Shown: piece after piece, positions 27,460-36,574 of the stretch
Layout of the letters: the number at the start of each line of letters is the position of its first letter
Numbering within the stretch: the first letter of the stretch is position 1
Source: JANQPX01 sp039197065
GTDB lineage: Bacteria > Pseudomonadota > Alphaproteobacteria > Geminicoccales > Geminicoccaceae
DNA: 64,000 nucleotides
Assembly (NCBI GenBank): GCA_039197065.1
Contig: JBCCUL010000011.1
Span: forward strand, 1 to 64,000
Direction of reading: 5' to 3'
The notes under the pieces: model-generated
The model's database searches: none
Seen by the model: the letters and a program-made list of their open reading frames with translations, nothing else
What the model was told of the DNA's origin: nothing
Position numbers and translations under genes: made by a program

Positions 27460-29625
27460 ATGACAACACCTTCATCAAAGGCCCGTATCCAGGAACTCAT
27501 CGATGAGATGACGCTCCAGGAAAAGATCGGCCAGATGACCCTGATCACCGCTCATGTGGCGATAACCGGCCCGAGGGTGCCAGGGGACTATATGGCCGCG
27601 CTTCGCGACGGTCAGGTGGGTGCCATCAATGCTTTGTTCGGTGCGGAGCTGACCCGTGAAGTTCAGCGCGTGGCGCTCGAAGAAACACGCCTGGGCATAC
27701 CGCTGCTCTTCACTCTCGATGTCATTCACGGTCATCGGACGGTATTTCCGATTCCGCTCGCCGAAGCCGCGACTTTCGACCCTGATCTTTGGGAGCGGAC
27801 CGCACGTGCCTCTGCTCTAGAAGCGACCGCCGACGGAGTCAACTTCAACTACTCCCCGATGATCGATGTGTCACGCGATCCACGATGGGGTCGGATCGCG
27901 GAAGGGCCGGGAGAAGATACCTGGGTTGCGTCCCGTTACGCGGTCGCCAAAGTGCGCGGCATTCAGGGTGACGACATCGGCAAGCCGGAGAACATGGCGG
28001 CGACCGCCAAGCATCTCGCAGCCTATGGCGCACCGCAGGCGGGCAGGGACTATCACTCCGTCGATATTTCCGAGCGCACCTTTCTCGAAGTCTATATGCC
28101 GCCCTTCAAGGCCGCCGTGGATGCGGGCGCGGTTGCGATCATGCCCGGCTTTCACGATCTCGCCGGCATTCCCATGACAGCCCACAAGGAGATCTTGGTC
28201 GATCTGGTTCGTGATCGCTGGGGCTTCGACGGCTTGATGATCAGCGACTACAACGCGATCACCGAACTGCTGGCCCACAGGACCGCCGGAGACGTCGCCG
28301 AAGCCGCGGCAGCGGCGCTGAAGGCGGGTGTCGACATCGACTTGATGGGCGATGCCTATCGCCGGGGCCTACCCGACGCATTGGAGCGCGGCCTCGTCGA
28401 AGAGGCGGAAATCGATCAGGCCGTCAGGCGCGTTCTCGAGCTGAAGCAGGCGCTCGGCCTATTCGATCAGCCCTTCGCACGCGGCCGAGACGATTTCCTG
28501 CCGCCTCTCCAGGTCAATGCCCATAAGAATCTTGCGCGCGAAGCCGGCAAGCGCTCGATCGTGTTGCTGACCAACCGCGACGATATCCTGCCGCTCGGGG
28601 AGCCCCCGACCAGGCTCGCGGTGATCGGTCCGATGGCGGACAATAGGGACGAGATGATGGGGCCCTGGTCGATCGTCGGCAAAGGCGAGGACATGACGTC
28701 GATCCTGGAAGGCATCGAAGCCGCCTTTCCATCCAGCGAGATCGAGCATGCCGCAGGCGGTGCCGTTCGTGACGCCGCCTCCGGCGATATTGCCGAAGCG
28801 GTGGACGTCGCCAGCCGCGCGGATGTCGTGATCCTCTGCCTCGGAGAGGAGGCGATCATGAGCGGCGAGGCGGCGAGCCGAGCCGAACTCGATCTTCCCG
28901 GTCGACAGGCAGAGCTGGCGCGCACCATCCTCGACCTCAATAAACCGGTGATCGCCGTGCTGTCATCCGGTCGGCAGCTTTGCTGTCCATGGCTGTTTGA
29001 GCGCGCCGATGCGGTGCTGGCCACCTGGTTTCTCGGCACCGAAGCCGGCCATGCGATCGCCGATGTCCTCTCCGGTCGTCACAACCCCTCAGGCAGGCTT
29101 CCGGTGTCCTGGCCGGTCGACGTCGGTCAGATACCAATCCACTACCAGCCGCGACCTACCGGTCGTCATCCGAACCCTCAAGAGCGCTATTCCAGCAAAT
29201 ATCTCGACCTGCCGGTCGAGCCTCTTTTTCCCTTTGGCCATGGCCTCGCCTACAGCCGCTTTGGGTTGAGCAATGTTAGAACGTCATCATCAGACATTGG
29301 TCCGGGCGACGAGCTGCTGGTCGAGATGGATATCACCAATCTAGGTGATAGGGGCGGCGAGGAGACAGTTCTGCTCTTCGTTCACGATCCGGTCGCTTCG
29401 CTTGCACGCCCCGGCCTGGAACTCAAGGGCATGGCCAAGGCCTATCTCAATGCCGGAGAGAAGAAGACGGTGCGCATCACGCTGTTCGCCGATGACCTCG
29501 CCTTTCTCGGCGTCGATTTGACACCTGTTCTGGAACCAGGCGAGCTCGAAATTCTGGTGGGGCCCACCGCCGATCTGTCGACCTTGCAGAAGGTCCCGAT
29601 CCGCGTCCGCGGAAATGACGCCTGA
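27460..29625 (+). CDS. Beta-glucosidase, glycoside hydrolase family 3
   Basis: BglX-like enzyme of 721 residues that removes beta-linked glucose or xylose from the non-reducing end. The N-terminal TIM barrel has LIDEMTLQEKIGQM, TLDVIHGHRTVFPIPLAEAATFDP, MIDVSRDPRWGRIAEGPGED and the nucleophile region DGLMISDYNAITELLAH. The second domain carries GEEAIMSGEAASRAELDLPGRQ. A fibronectin-III-like C-terminal domain starts near SSDIGPGDELLVEMDITN. There is no signal peptide from the start chosen at 27460, so it should be cytoplasmic; a 27-residue extension to 27379 would not add one. Divergent from the ABC transporter. Confidence 0.93.
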   Translation: MTTPSSKARIQELIDEMTLQEKIGQMTLITAHVAITGPRVPGDYMAALRDGQVGAINALFGAELTREVQRVALEETRLGIPLLFTLDVIHGHRTVFPIPLAEAATFDPDLWERTARASALEATADGVNFNYSPMIDVSRDPRWGRIAEGPGEDTWVASRYAVAKVRGIQGDDIGKPENMAATAKHLAAYGAPQAGRDYHSVDISERTFLEVYMPPFKAAVDAGAVAIMPGFHDLAGIPMTAHKEILVDLVRDRWGFDGLMISDYNAITELLAHRTAGDVAEAAAAALKAGVDIDLMGDAYRRGLPDALERGLVEEAEIDQAVRRVLELKQALGLFDQPFARGRDDFLPPLQVNAHKNLAREAGKRSIVLLTNRDDILPLGEPPTRLAVIGPMADNRDEMMGPWSIVGKGEDMTSILEGIEAAFPSSEIEHAAGGAVRDAASGDIAEAVDVASRADVVILCLGEEAIMSGEAASRAELDLPGRQAELARTILDLNKPVIAVLSSGRQLCCPWLFERADAVLATWFLGTEAGHAIADVLSGRHNPSGRLPVSWPVDVGQIPIHYQPRPTGRHPNPQERYSSKYLDLPVEPLFPFGHGLAYSRFGLSNVRTSSSDIGPGDELLVEMDITNLGDRGGEETVLLFVHDPVASLARPGLELKGMAKAYLNAGEKKTVRITLFADDLAFLGVDLTPVLEPGELEILVGPTADLSTLQKVPIRVRGNDA

Positions 29626-29774
29626 ATTTTTCTGCCTTGATGTGACTTCGTAACCCGAGGTTTTGAAACAGAAAAAGGCGCTGTCAATTTTTTCCGGCCG
29701 CTTTGGAAGATTTTGTGCGTTGCACTGTTATCTTAGATAGATAGCACCGTTCAAAATCAACGAGAGCTGCCTAA

Positions 29775-30080
29775 ATGTCCGTCAAGACAGCGAGTGAGCT
29801 TTTGACCCGCGCCATGCGGTCTGCGTTCAGGGAAACGATTTCTCCTGCCAATCAAGGCTCCAAGGAATCGAACACGTTGCAGCCACTCAGCGAGGCCGGC
29901 GATGTCAGCCGCCAATTCGGTCATGAGCTGCGGCAGCATGTCGACGTTTATACAGCTTCTGCCGACGAATTCGTTAACTCCGGTAATACCGTCGATAGCT
30001 GGCGTATGCAGTTCAGCCATCCTACCGCAGATCTTAAGGCGGCCAATCGTGATGCGCCCGTCAACAAGCGCCAGGCGTAG
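29775..30080 (+). CDS. Small hypothetical protein (101 aa)
   Basis: Not recognised. The translation begins MSVKTASELLTRAMRSAF and contains a likely amphipathic helix (DVSRQFGHELRQHVDVYTAS); no signal peptide or membrane segment. GAGAG lies 8 bases before the ATG. An equally long frame exists on the opposite strand (29757-30089), so the coding strand is not certain. It stands alone between the GH3 gene and an intergenic stretch. Confidence 0.4.
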   Translation: MSVKTASELLTRAMRSAFRETISPANQGSKESNTLQPLSEAGDVSRQFGHELRQHVDVYTASADEFVNSGNTVDSWRMQFSHPTADLKAANRDAPVNKRQA

Positions 30081-30554
30081 TTGACTCAACGTCTTTGAGA
30101 CTGTTCAGGCTGGCTGAAGTCATCCTGACTGTTTGGATCAATTGGCGTGAAACGCAGGCTCATGGCCAAATGTGATGACGACTCGTCCACCCGATTCCCA
30201 CGATAAATCAACGGCTTTCCATAACCGATCTTATCCGAACCGATAGTGCGGGCCATCGCCTCTGCACCATGACAATTAGTGATGCGTTGCATAGCCGGCC
30301 CAGGGTTGGTACCCATTGGCTCGCATGGCAGCGCGCTAATGAGACTGGCTTAGCCTAGACGTGAGCTTCGACAAGATACGTTTATGCGACGAACGCATCA
30401 GGCATCATGCGATAAGAACCTAGTCACCCGTTGATGCACTCATATTCGCCATTCCCAGCTAAGCACCCCGTTTGAACTGCCACGCTTAACCGAGAGCTTG
30501 TCGAAGGGAAATTCGCGACCTCCGACGCGCTGTGTGTTCCGTGGGAGTGTCCGA
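30081..30554. other. Intergenic stretch without a clear gene
   Basis: About 470 bases without a convincing gene. A 76-codon minus-strand frame (30086-30316) is open but shows no recognisable domain. A perfect 10-base inverted repeat, CTTCGACAAG at 30366-30375 and its complement at 30497-30506, lies 121 bases apart. This could be the remains of an inserted element or coincidence. Confidence 0.35.
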
Positions 30555-31163
30555 ATGACGTCTTGGATTCAGATGTTGGCCGACGACGAAGCATCCGTCG
30601 ACCTCAAGGAGGCATTGAATGAAGCGCGCACGCCCCATGGCACGGTCGACAACGTCATGCGCGTTCACTCACTACGACCAAGCACCATGCGCGGCCATGT
30701 CCGGTTGTATCGTGCCGTTCTCCATGATGACGCCAACACGGTGCCCATGTGGCTGCAGGAGGTGATCGCTTCCTACGTCTCGGTACTCAATGACTGCGAT
30801 TACAGCTTCAGCAACCATTGGGCCAATGCCCGCCATTTGCTGCTGACCCAACGCGGCACCGAAGCGCCGCTCGCCGACGAGATCGAGATCGCATTGAAGG
30901 ACGATGCGCCGGAACGGGTCTTTGAAAGCGGTGAGCTTACGATGCTCCGCTATGCACGAAAGCTCACCAGAGAGCCCGGTCGCATGATCGAGGGTGACAT
31001 CAAGGCCATGCGCAGCGAAGGCATCGATGATGGTCAGATCCTGGAGGTCAATCAGATCGTCGGCTACTTCAACTATGTGAACAGGCTCCTGAATGGCCTC
31101 GGCGTCACGCTCGATGGCGACATCGTCGGCTACTATGCCGATGGCAGCGAGGATGCGGCATGA
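30555..31163 (+). CDS. AhpD/carboxymuconolactone-decarboxylase-like protein
   Basis: Member of the uncharacterised peroxidase-related branch of the AhpD/CMD superfamily, about 202 residues. The helix VLYRAVLHDD-type region and MWLQEVIASYVSVLNDCDYSFSNHW match the family's active-site helix. The usual C-x-x-C is C-D-Y-S here, so only the first Cys and the following His remain, which argues against classical thiol peroxidase chemistry. GGGAG lies 7 bases before the ATG at 30555; a frame open to 30498 is longer. Its stop overlaps the next gene (ATGA). The function is not identifiable. Confidence 0.75.
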   Translation: MTSWIQMLADDEASVDLKEALNEARTPHGTVDNVMRVHSLRPSTMRGHVRLYRAVLHDDANTVPMWLQEVIASYVSVLNDCDYSFSNHWANARHLLLTQRGTEAPLADEIEIALKDDAPERVFESGELTMLRYARKLTREPGRMIEGDIKAMRSEGIDDGQILEVNQIVGYFNYVNRLLNGLGVTLDGDIVGYYADGSEDAA

Positions 31164-32131
31164 GCTATGCGATGGCAAAGGACGTCGACCGATCGGTCAT
31201 TCCAGTCGTCGACCTCGCACCGTTACGAGATGGCAGCGATCCGAAAGCTGTTGCCGAGGCCCTGCATCACGCCAGCCGTGAGGTCGGCTTCATCTATGTC
31301 GCCAATCACGGCATCAGCGAGCAGCTGATAAGGTTGACACGCGAGGCCGCGTTGAACTTTTTCCGTTCGCCTAAAGAGCGGAAAAGCCAGGTGGCTGTCA
31401 GTGACAAGCATCGTGGCTATCTCGGTCAAGGCGGTGCGAAAATGCAGACGGGCGCTAAGGCCGATCTGAAGGAGAGCTTTATCTTCGGCTATGAAGATGG
31501 CGATGGCGCTACGCCGGAAGATCATCCGCTACGCGGCGCTAATCGCTGGCCGGACTTCATGCCCGCCGTCCAGCACCAAGCCATGGCGTTCTTCAAAGCC
31601 GCCCACGAGGTTGCGCATCATCTGATGCGTGGCTTCGCGATCGGTCTCGACAAAGACGAAGATTTTTTCCTAAAGACCGCTGCTACGCCGATGAGCCGCG
31701 CCTCGTTCGTCTACTACCCGCCCCAGGACGCGAGGATGGGATCCGATCAGTTCGGTGTCGGGCCGCATACCGATTTCGGCGTTCTGACTGTTCTTTGCCA
31801 GGATGATGTCGGCGGGCTGCAGGTTCAGGACATAGGCGGCGAGTGGGTGACGGCGCCGCCGATTCCCGGAACGCTGGTTGTCAATGTTGGCGATCTTCTT
31901 GCGCGCTGGACCAACAACATCTATCGATCCACCCCGCATCGGGTGGTCAACAGTTCCGGCGTGGAGCGACTGTCTCTGGTACTCGCCTTCGATCCCGAGC
32001 CTATGACGATGATCGATCCGAGAGCACTCTTCGGTGCCGACATGGACACCTCCTACGATCCGGTCACCTGTGGCGACTACCTGACAAAGCGCTTCGCCAA
32101 GTCGTTCGCATATCGTCAGGCCAGGTCTTGA
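31160..32131 (+). CDS. Isopenicillin-N-synthase-like 2OG-Fe(II) oxygenase
   Basis: Non-haem iron oxygenase of 323 residues. The N-terminal domain starts VIPVVDLAPLRDGS with REVGFIYVANHGIS; the jelly-roll core has the iron ligands in GPHTDFGVLTVL (His-x-Asp) and STPHRVVNSSGVERLSLVLAF (distal His and the 2-oxoglutarate-binding Arg-x-Ser). It therefore has a full active site. It lies between the AhpD-like gene (4-base overlap) and a divergent dehydrogenase-like gene (15 bases). Members of this group hydroxylate, desaturate or cyclise many small molecules; the substrate is unknown. Confidence 0.88.
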   Translation: MSYAMAKDVDRSVIPVVDLAPLRDGSDPKAVAEALHHASREVGFIYVANHGISEQLIRLTREAALNFFRSPKERKSQVAVSDKHRGYLGQGGAKMQTGAKADLKESFIFGYEDGDGATPEDHPLRGANRWPDFMPAVQHQAMAFFKAAHEVAHHLMRGFAIGLDKDEDFFLKTAATPMSRASFVYYPPQDARMGSDQFGVGPHTDFGVLTVLCQDDVGGLQVQDIGGEWVTAPPIPGTLVVNVGDLLARWTNNIYRSTPHRVVNSSGVERLSLVLAFDPEPMTMIDPRALFGADMDTSYDPVTCGDYLTKRFAKSFAYRQARS

Positions 32132-32146
32132 GAAGGGCTGCATAAG

Positions 32147-33121
32147 ATGACTGAAGAGAAACGCTGGCAGCAGCCGATCAAAGCCGTCGGAGTCATCGGC
32201 CTCCATAGCTTCGGACGGTCCATCGTCCGAAGGCTGGCGCAGACAGCGCCCAAAGCCGGGGTTGAAAAGCTTGCGGCCTTTGATGCCGATGCCGCACTCC
32301 TGGCGGATCTGGAAGAAAGCGGTGTCGTCGGCTGCAAATCCGTTGCCCATCTCGTCGACGGGGTCGATCTCATCCTTCTCTGTCTTCCCAAGACCGGTGA
32401 TGTCGGCAGGATCGCAAGATCCCACGAAGGTTTGCTCGACTGTGTGCGCAAAAACCAGATCATTATCGATCATTCCTGGTCATCACTCGATCTCACCCGG
32501 CAGCTGGGAACAGCTTTTTCAGGGCGAGGTGCTGTCATTCTCGATGCGCCTATCGGCAGGCGCGGCAATGTCGATCGCGCCATCGAAGCCGGCAAGTTGG
32601 CATTCGCGATTGGCGGTGACGCTTCAGCGATCGACGCCGCATTGCCCCTGCTAGCCTGTTTTGCCAGCGACATCACGCGCGTTGGCCCTATCGGTACGGC
32701 GCAGGTTGCAAGGCAACTCGGGGATCTGGTCGCCCTGCAGACATTTGCCGCTCTCGCAGAGGCGTTCGTGACCGGATATGCCTTTGGCGTCGAAGGTGAT
32801 CGTCTGTTCGAGGCTCTTGCCAAAGAGAACGGCGCCAGTGTCGGCCTCGGCCGTCACGCTCTGGCCGAGTTTCTGGGGGGAGACGAGCCAGCGCCAAACG
32901 GGCGGACATCGATCATTGATGCTGGACGCCGGCTGAAGGAGGCAATTCAGCTTGCTGAAGGCAAGAATCTCAACCTCGAAGGTGCTGACAGCACTTTGGC
33001 CTTACTCGACAAGGCGATCGAGAAGGGGTTAGGCGAGGAGGATCTGGGCGGACTCTTCCGGGTGATGGAACCCGAGCAGAAGTCATCGCGGCGCGATGTG
33101 CGTTCCCATGGCTCGCGCTGA
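32147..33121 (+). CDS. Divergent beta-hydroxyacid-dehydrogenase-like protein
   Basis: Resembles the 3-hydroxyisobutyrate dehydrogenase family in fold and order, 324 residues: an N-terminal Rossmann segment (VGVIGLHSFGRSIVRRLA), VDLILLCLPKTGDV, the substrate loop VILDAPIGRRGNV and the C-terminal helical domain starting at GPIGTAQVARQLGDLVAL. Two family hallmarks are altered. The glycine motif reads GLHSFG instead of GLGxMG, and the catalytic Lys of G-x-x-x-K-x-x-N-N is Arg followed by Gly-Asp. It may have changed chemistry or none. Third gene of the operon with the AhpD-like and oxygenase genes. Confidence 0.75.
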   Translation: MTEEKRWQQPIKAVGVIGLHSFGRSIVRRLAQTAPKAGVEKLAAFDADAALLADLEESGVVGCKSVAHLVDGVDLILLCLPKTGDVGRIARSHEGLLDCVRKNQIIIDHSWSSLDLTRQLGTAFSGRGAVILDAPIGRRGNVDRAIEAGKLAFAIGGDASAIDAALPLLACFASDITRVGPIGTAQVARQLGDLVALQTFAALAEAFVTGYAFGVEGDRLFEALAKENGASVGLGRHALAEFLGGDEPAPNGRTSIIDAGRRLKEAIQLAEGKNLNLEGADSTLALLDKAIEKGLGEEDLGGLFRVMEPEQKSSRRDVRSHGSR

Positions 33122-33173
33122 AAAACAATAAGCTGGGGGTCGTTACGACGCCTTATGCAGCACGGCTTGAAGC

Positions 33174-34169
33174 TCAGGCGCGGGGGTGAGCGTTTTGATA
33201 GAGGCGCATCAGGCGGGCGCTATCAACACCGGTATAGCCTTGCGTCGTCGACAGGCTGGCATGTCCCAAAAGCTCTTGGATGGTTCTGAGATCAGCGCCG
33301 TCGCTTAGGAGATGCGTTGCGAAGCTGTGCCGAAGAGCGTGCGGCGTGGCGCTTTCCGGTAGGCCGAGCATGCGGCGAAGGACCTGCACGTGCCGGCGGA
33401 ACAGGGCAGGCTGCAGGCGCTTCCCGCGCAGGCCGACGAAAAGCGGCGATGTTTCCTTCAGGCCAAAAGGACAGGCATCGATATAGTCGGAAAGGGCGGC
33501 GGCGATGATCGGAAGAATGGGCACGAGCCGCTGCTTTCTTCCTTTGCCGGTCACGGTCAGTTCCCGAAGGGCGGCTGGATCGCTGCCGACCATGCCACGG
33601 TTCAACGCCAGCGCCTCGCCGATGCGAAGCCCGGCGCCGTAGAGGAGAAGTAGAAGGGCGGTGTCACGCTTGCCAAGCCAGTCCTGCTTGGAGACGGCAG
33701 GCGCGTTGCTCACCAGATCGCTCGCCTGATCCGATGAGAGAGGCCGCGGCAGCCGCTGCTCTTGCCGCGGCGTTCGCAATGCCTTGATGGCGGGATTATG
33801 CAGGCCATGCTGGCGTTCGAGATAACGATAGAAATTGCGAAGGGCAGCCAGGCTCCGGGCCGACGAGGTCTTCGCGACGCCATCACGATGGCGCGCGGCA
33901 AGCCAGGCGCGAAAGTCGATGATCTTCAATCCTGCGAGCTGCTCCAGGCTGGGTGAGCCGCCCAGATGTTCGCCACAAAAGCCGAGAAAGCCGAAGAGGT
34001 CGGTACGGTAACCCTTGACGGTGAGCTCGGCTTGGCGCTTTTCATGGGCCAGCCATTCACACCACGCCTGCACAATCGCCGCCACTTCGGGATCGATGCT
34101 GAGTGCGTCAGCCTGCAAAGCCATCTCTTCCTGCCGTTCAAACCAGTTTTGATCTGGGACCAGGACCAT
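33174..34169 (-). CDS. xerC: Tyrosine recombinase XerC
   Basis: Site-specific recombinase that resolves chromosome dimers at dif with XerD and FtsK. The N-terminal SAM-like domain (WLAHEKRQAELTVKGYRTDL) precedes the catalytic domain with Arg in LLLYGAGLRIGEALAL, the Lys region TGKGRKQRLVPI, HALRHSFATHLLSDGADLRTIQELLGHASLSTTQGYTGV in separate parts giving H-x-x-R, His and the nucleophile Tyr. It has up to 331 residues; a start at 34124 (AGGAAGAG upstream) gives 316 and is at least as likely. Divergent from priA, as in many Rhizobiales. Confidence 0.94.
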   Translation of the reverse strand: MVLVPDQNWFERQEEMALQADALSIDPEVAAIVQAWCEWLAHEKRQAELTVKGYRTDLFGFLGFCGEHLGGSPSLEQLAGLKIIDFRAWLAARHRDGVAKTSSARSLAALRNFYRYLERQHGLHNPAIKALRTPRQEQRLPRPLSSDQASDLVSNAPAVSKQDWLGKRDTALLLLLYGAGLRIGEALALNRGMVGSDPAALRELTVTGKGRKQRLVPILPIIAAALSDYIDACPFGLKETSPLFVGLRGKRLQPALFRRHVQVLRRMLGLPESATPHALRHSFATHLLSDGADLRTIQELLGHASLSTTQGYTGVDSARLMRLYQNAHPRA

Positions 34170-36427
34170 GCCCCGATCGAAGGGGAGATGGCAAGAAGAC
34201 CGAAGACACGCTCCCGCCGCCAGCGGTTGCCGTCCAGACGGTGCCTGTGCTGCTGCCTTTACCGCTGGATAGCGCGTTCGACTATGCGATCCCGGCTGAA
34301 ATCGACACTGATCTCGTGCCGGGAAGCATCGTCGAAGTGCCGTTCGGTCCGCGATCCGTCATCGGCGTTGTTTGGGATGAGCCACCCGCTAAGCGCGCAG
34401 ATCCGAAGCGGCTGAAGCCGATCCGCAGACGCCTGGATGCGCCAGTTCTTACACCAGCGCTCCTACAGCTGATCAAGCATGTTGCGGCAACCACACTGCA
34501 TCCGCTCGGCAACGCTTTACGCCTGACACTGGCATCGCCTTCAGCCCTCGATCCGCCTGCGCCCAAGATCGGGCTGACATCAACGACTAGGGATGATCAA
34601 GGGCAACGGATCACGGAGGCACGGAAACGTGTACTGGCAATCCTTAAAGACGACATGCCTCGTCTTCCGGCCGATCTGGCGCGAGCCGCGGGCGTCAGCA
34701 GCGGCGTCGTTCACACGATGGCCAAACAGGGCATGCTGCAGGCCAAGCCGATACCCGAACCACTCGAGCCGACATTCGACATCCAGCGCGACGCGGTCAG
34801 CCTGTCGGTGGCGCAGCGGGCTGCCGCCGATCGTCTGACAGACCTTATCGGTGTTGGCCACAGCGTGACGCTGCTCGAAGGTGTGCCCGGCTCAGGCAAG
34901 ACCGAGGTCTATCTCGAAGCAGTGGTCGCTGCACTCGATGAAGGTCAGCAGGTACTGGTGCTCCTACCTGAAATTGCCCTGACGACGGAGCTGCTCGGTC
35001 GGTTCGCCCGCCGTTTCAGTCGCGAGGTCGCAACATGGCACTCGGAACTTGGCAGCACGAAGCGACGGCGACTTTGGCGTCGCATCGCCGAGGGCAAGGA
35101 ACCGGTCGTCATCGGTGCGCGCTCGGCACTGTTCTTGCCGTTTCCCGACCTTGGTCTCATCGTGGTCGATGAGGAGCATGACAGCAGCTTCAAACAGGAA
35201 GACGGCGTGCCTTATCAGGGGCGTGACATGGCCATCGCCCGTGCCAGGTTCGAGCGCTGTCCGGTCATTCTAGCATCGGCGACGCCTGCATTGGACACGG
35301 CTTATGCCGCCGGTCGCATCGAGGGCTCTACTTCGCCGACAGGCGACCTTATGCCGCCGATCCAGCTGCCGTCGCGCTTTGGCGGTGCGGAGATGCCTTC
35401 GGTCGAGCTGATCGACCTCAGGCGTGATCGCCCGCAGCGCGGCGGCTGGATTTCTCCCACACTGCGCGAAGCGCTTAAGGCGACGCTGGAAGCGAATGAG
35501 CAGAGCCTCTTATTTCTCAATCGACGTGGCTATGCGCCGCTCACGCTTTGCCGCGCCTGCGGCGAGCGGCTGGCTTGTCCGAACTGTCATGCCTGGCTGG
35601 TACATCATCGCCTCCGCCGACGGCTGCTCTGCCACCACTGCGGCTATTCCCGTCCGGAACCAGATCACTGTCCGGCTTGCGGGACTGTCGACTCATTGAC
35701 CGTCTGTGGGCCGGGTGTCGAGCGCTTGATGGATGAAATCGGAAACTTGCTCCCTGGAGCACGAACGGCCGTTATGACCAGCGACAACCCTGGAAGCCCT
35801 AGAGCGGCTGCTGATTTGCTGAACGCGATGCGCGCCCATGAGTTGGATATTCTGATCGGCACCCAGATCATCGCCAAGGGCCATCATTTCCCGGACCTGA
35901 CCCTGGTCGGTGTGGTCGACGGCGACCTCGGCCTATCAGGTGGCGATCTTCGGGCAGCGGAACGCCAGTTTCAACTTCTCTATCAGGTGGCCGGTCGGGC
36001 AGGGCGTGAAGAACGGCCGGGACGGGTCATGATCCAGACCCATGTTCCCGACCATCCCGTGATGCAAGGGCTGAAGGCAGGAGACAAGGAGCGCTTTTAT
36101 GCCGAAGAGCTGGCGGAGCGATATGATGCCGGCCTGCCGCCCTTCGGTCGTCTCGCCTCGCTCATTATTTCCGGACGCGATGCCGCCGAGGTCAGAGCGC
36201 TCGCGACCAGACTTGCGCGCAGCGCACCTGATTTACCCGGGCTCCGCATCCTCGGCCCAGCGCCTGCACCGATTGCGATGCTGCGCGGACGCTATCGCCA
36301 ACGCCTCCTGGCAATTGCTGGATCGGATTTCGATCTAGCGAAAGCTCTAAAGCCTTGGATTGGTAGTGTCCGACCCAAAGGTAACCTTCGCCTGCATATC
36401 GACATGGATCCTTACAGCTTTCTGTGA
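34103..36427 (+). CDS. priA: Primosomal protein N' (replication restart helicase)
   Basis: DNA helicase that reloads the replisome at stalled forks. VPVLLPLPLDSAFDYAIP starts the 3'-DNA-binding domain; helicase motifs include EGVPGSGKTEVYLEAV, LLPEIALTTELL, VVDEEHDSSFKQED and VAGRAGREERPG. The zinc-binding segment CRACGERLACPNC, LLCHHCGY and DHCPACG has all eight Cys. The N-terminus is uncertain: the GTG at 34103 lies inside the opposite xerC gene and has no ribosome binding site, and homology suggests a start nearer 34241 (GTG). A strong Shine-Dalgarno (AAGGGGAG) precedes an ATG at 34188 that is in a different frame. Confidence 0.92.
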   Translation: MRQPAKPSLPAVQTSFDLGPGPCPDRRGDGKKTEDTLPPPAVAVQTVPVLLPLPLDSAFDYAIPAEIDTDLVPGSIVEVPFGPRSVIGVVWDEPPAKRADPKRLKPIRRRLDAPVLTPALLQLIKHVAATTLHPLGNALRLTLASPSALDPPAPKIGLTSTTRDDQGQRITEARKRVLAILKDDMPRLPADLARAAGVSSGVVHTMAKQGMLQAKPIPEPLEPTFDIQRDAVSLSVAQRAAADRLTDLIGVGHSVTLLEGVPGSGKTEVYLEAVVAALDEGQQVLVLLPEIALTTELLGRFARRFSREVATWHSELGSTKRRRLWRRIAEGKEPVVIGARSALFLPFPDLGLIVVDEEHDSSFKQEDGVPYQGRDMAIARARFERCPVILASATPALDTAYAAGRIEGSTSPTGDLMPPIQLPSRFGGAEMPSVELIDLRRDRPQRGGWISPTLREALKATLEANEQSLLFLNRRGYAPLTLCRACGERLACPNCHAWLVHHRLRRRLLCHHCGYSRPEPDHCPACGTVDSLTVCGPGVERLMDEIGNLLPGARTAVMTSDNPGSPRAAADLLNAMRAHELDILIGTQIIAKGHHFPDLTLVGVVDGDLGLSGGDLRAAERQFQLLYQVAGRAGREERPGRVMIQTHVPDHPVMQGLKAGDKERFYAEELAERYDAGLPPFGRLASLIISGRDAAEVRALATRLARSAPDLPGLRILGPAPAPIAMLRGRYRQRLLAIAGSDFDLAKALKPWIGSVRPKGNLRLHIDMDPYSFL

Positions 36428-36574
36428 TCCAGTCGCTACGAATAGAAATAGTGTACGACCGGCGAACTATTGCACTGTATATCAGAATTACATAAAGCAA
36501 TTTAAGATTGAATGCATTAGTTTGAAATAAAGTAAAAAAATTTGCTTTTGGATCGTGGAGTGTGATATTCAGTA

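Noticed and set aside
30086..30316. 76-codon minus-strand frame
   Set aside because: No recognisable family or clear ribosome site; mentioned only under the intergenic entry.
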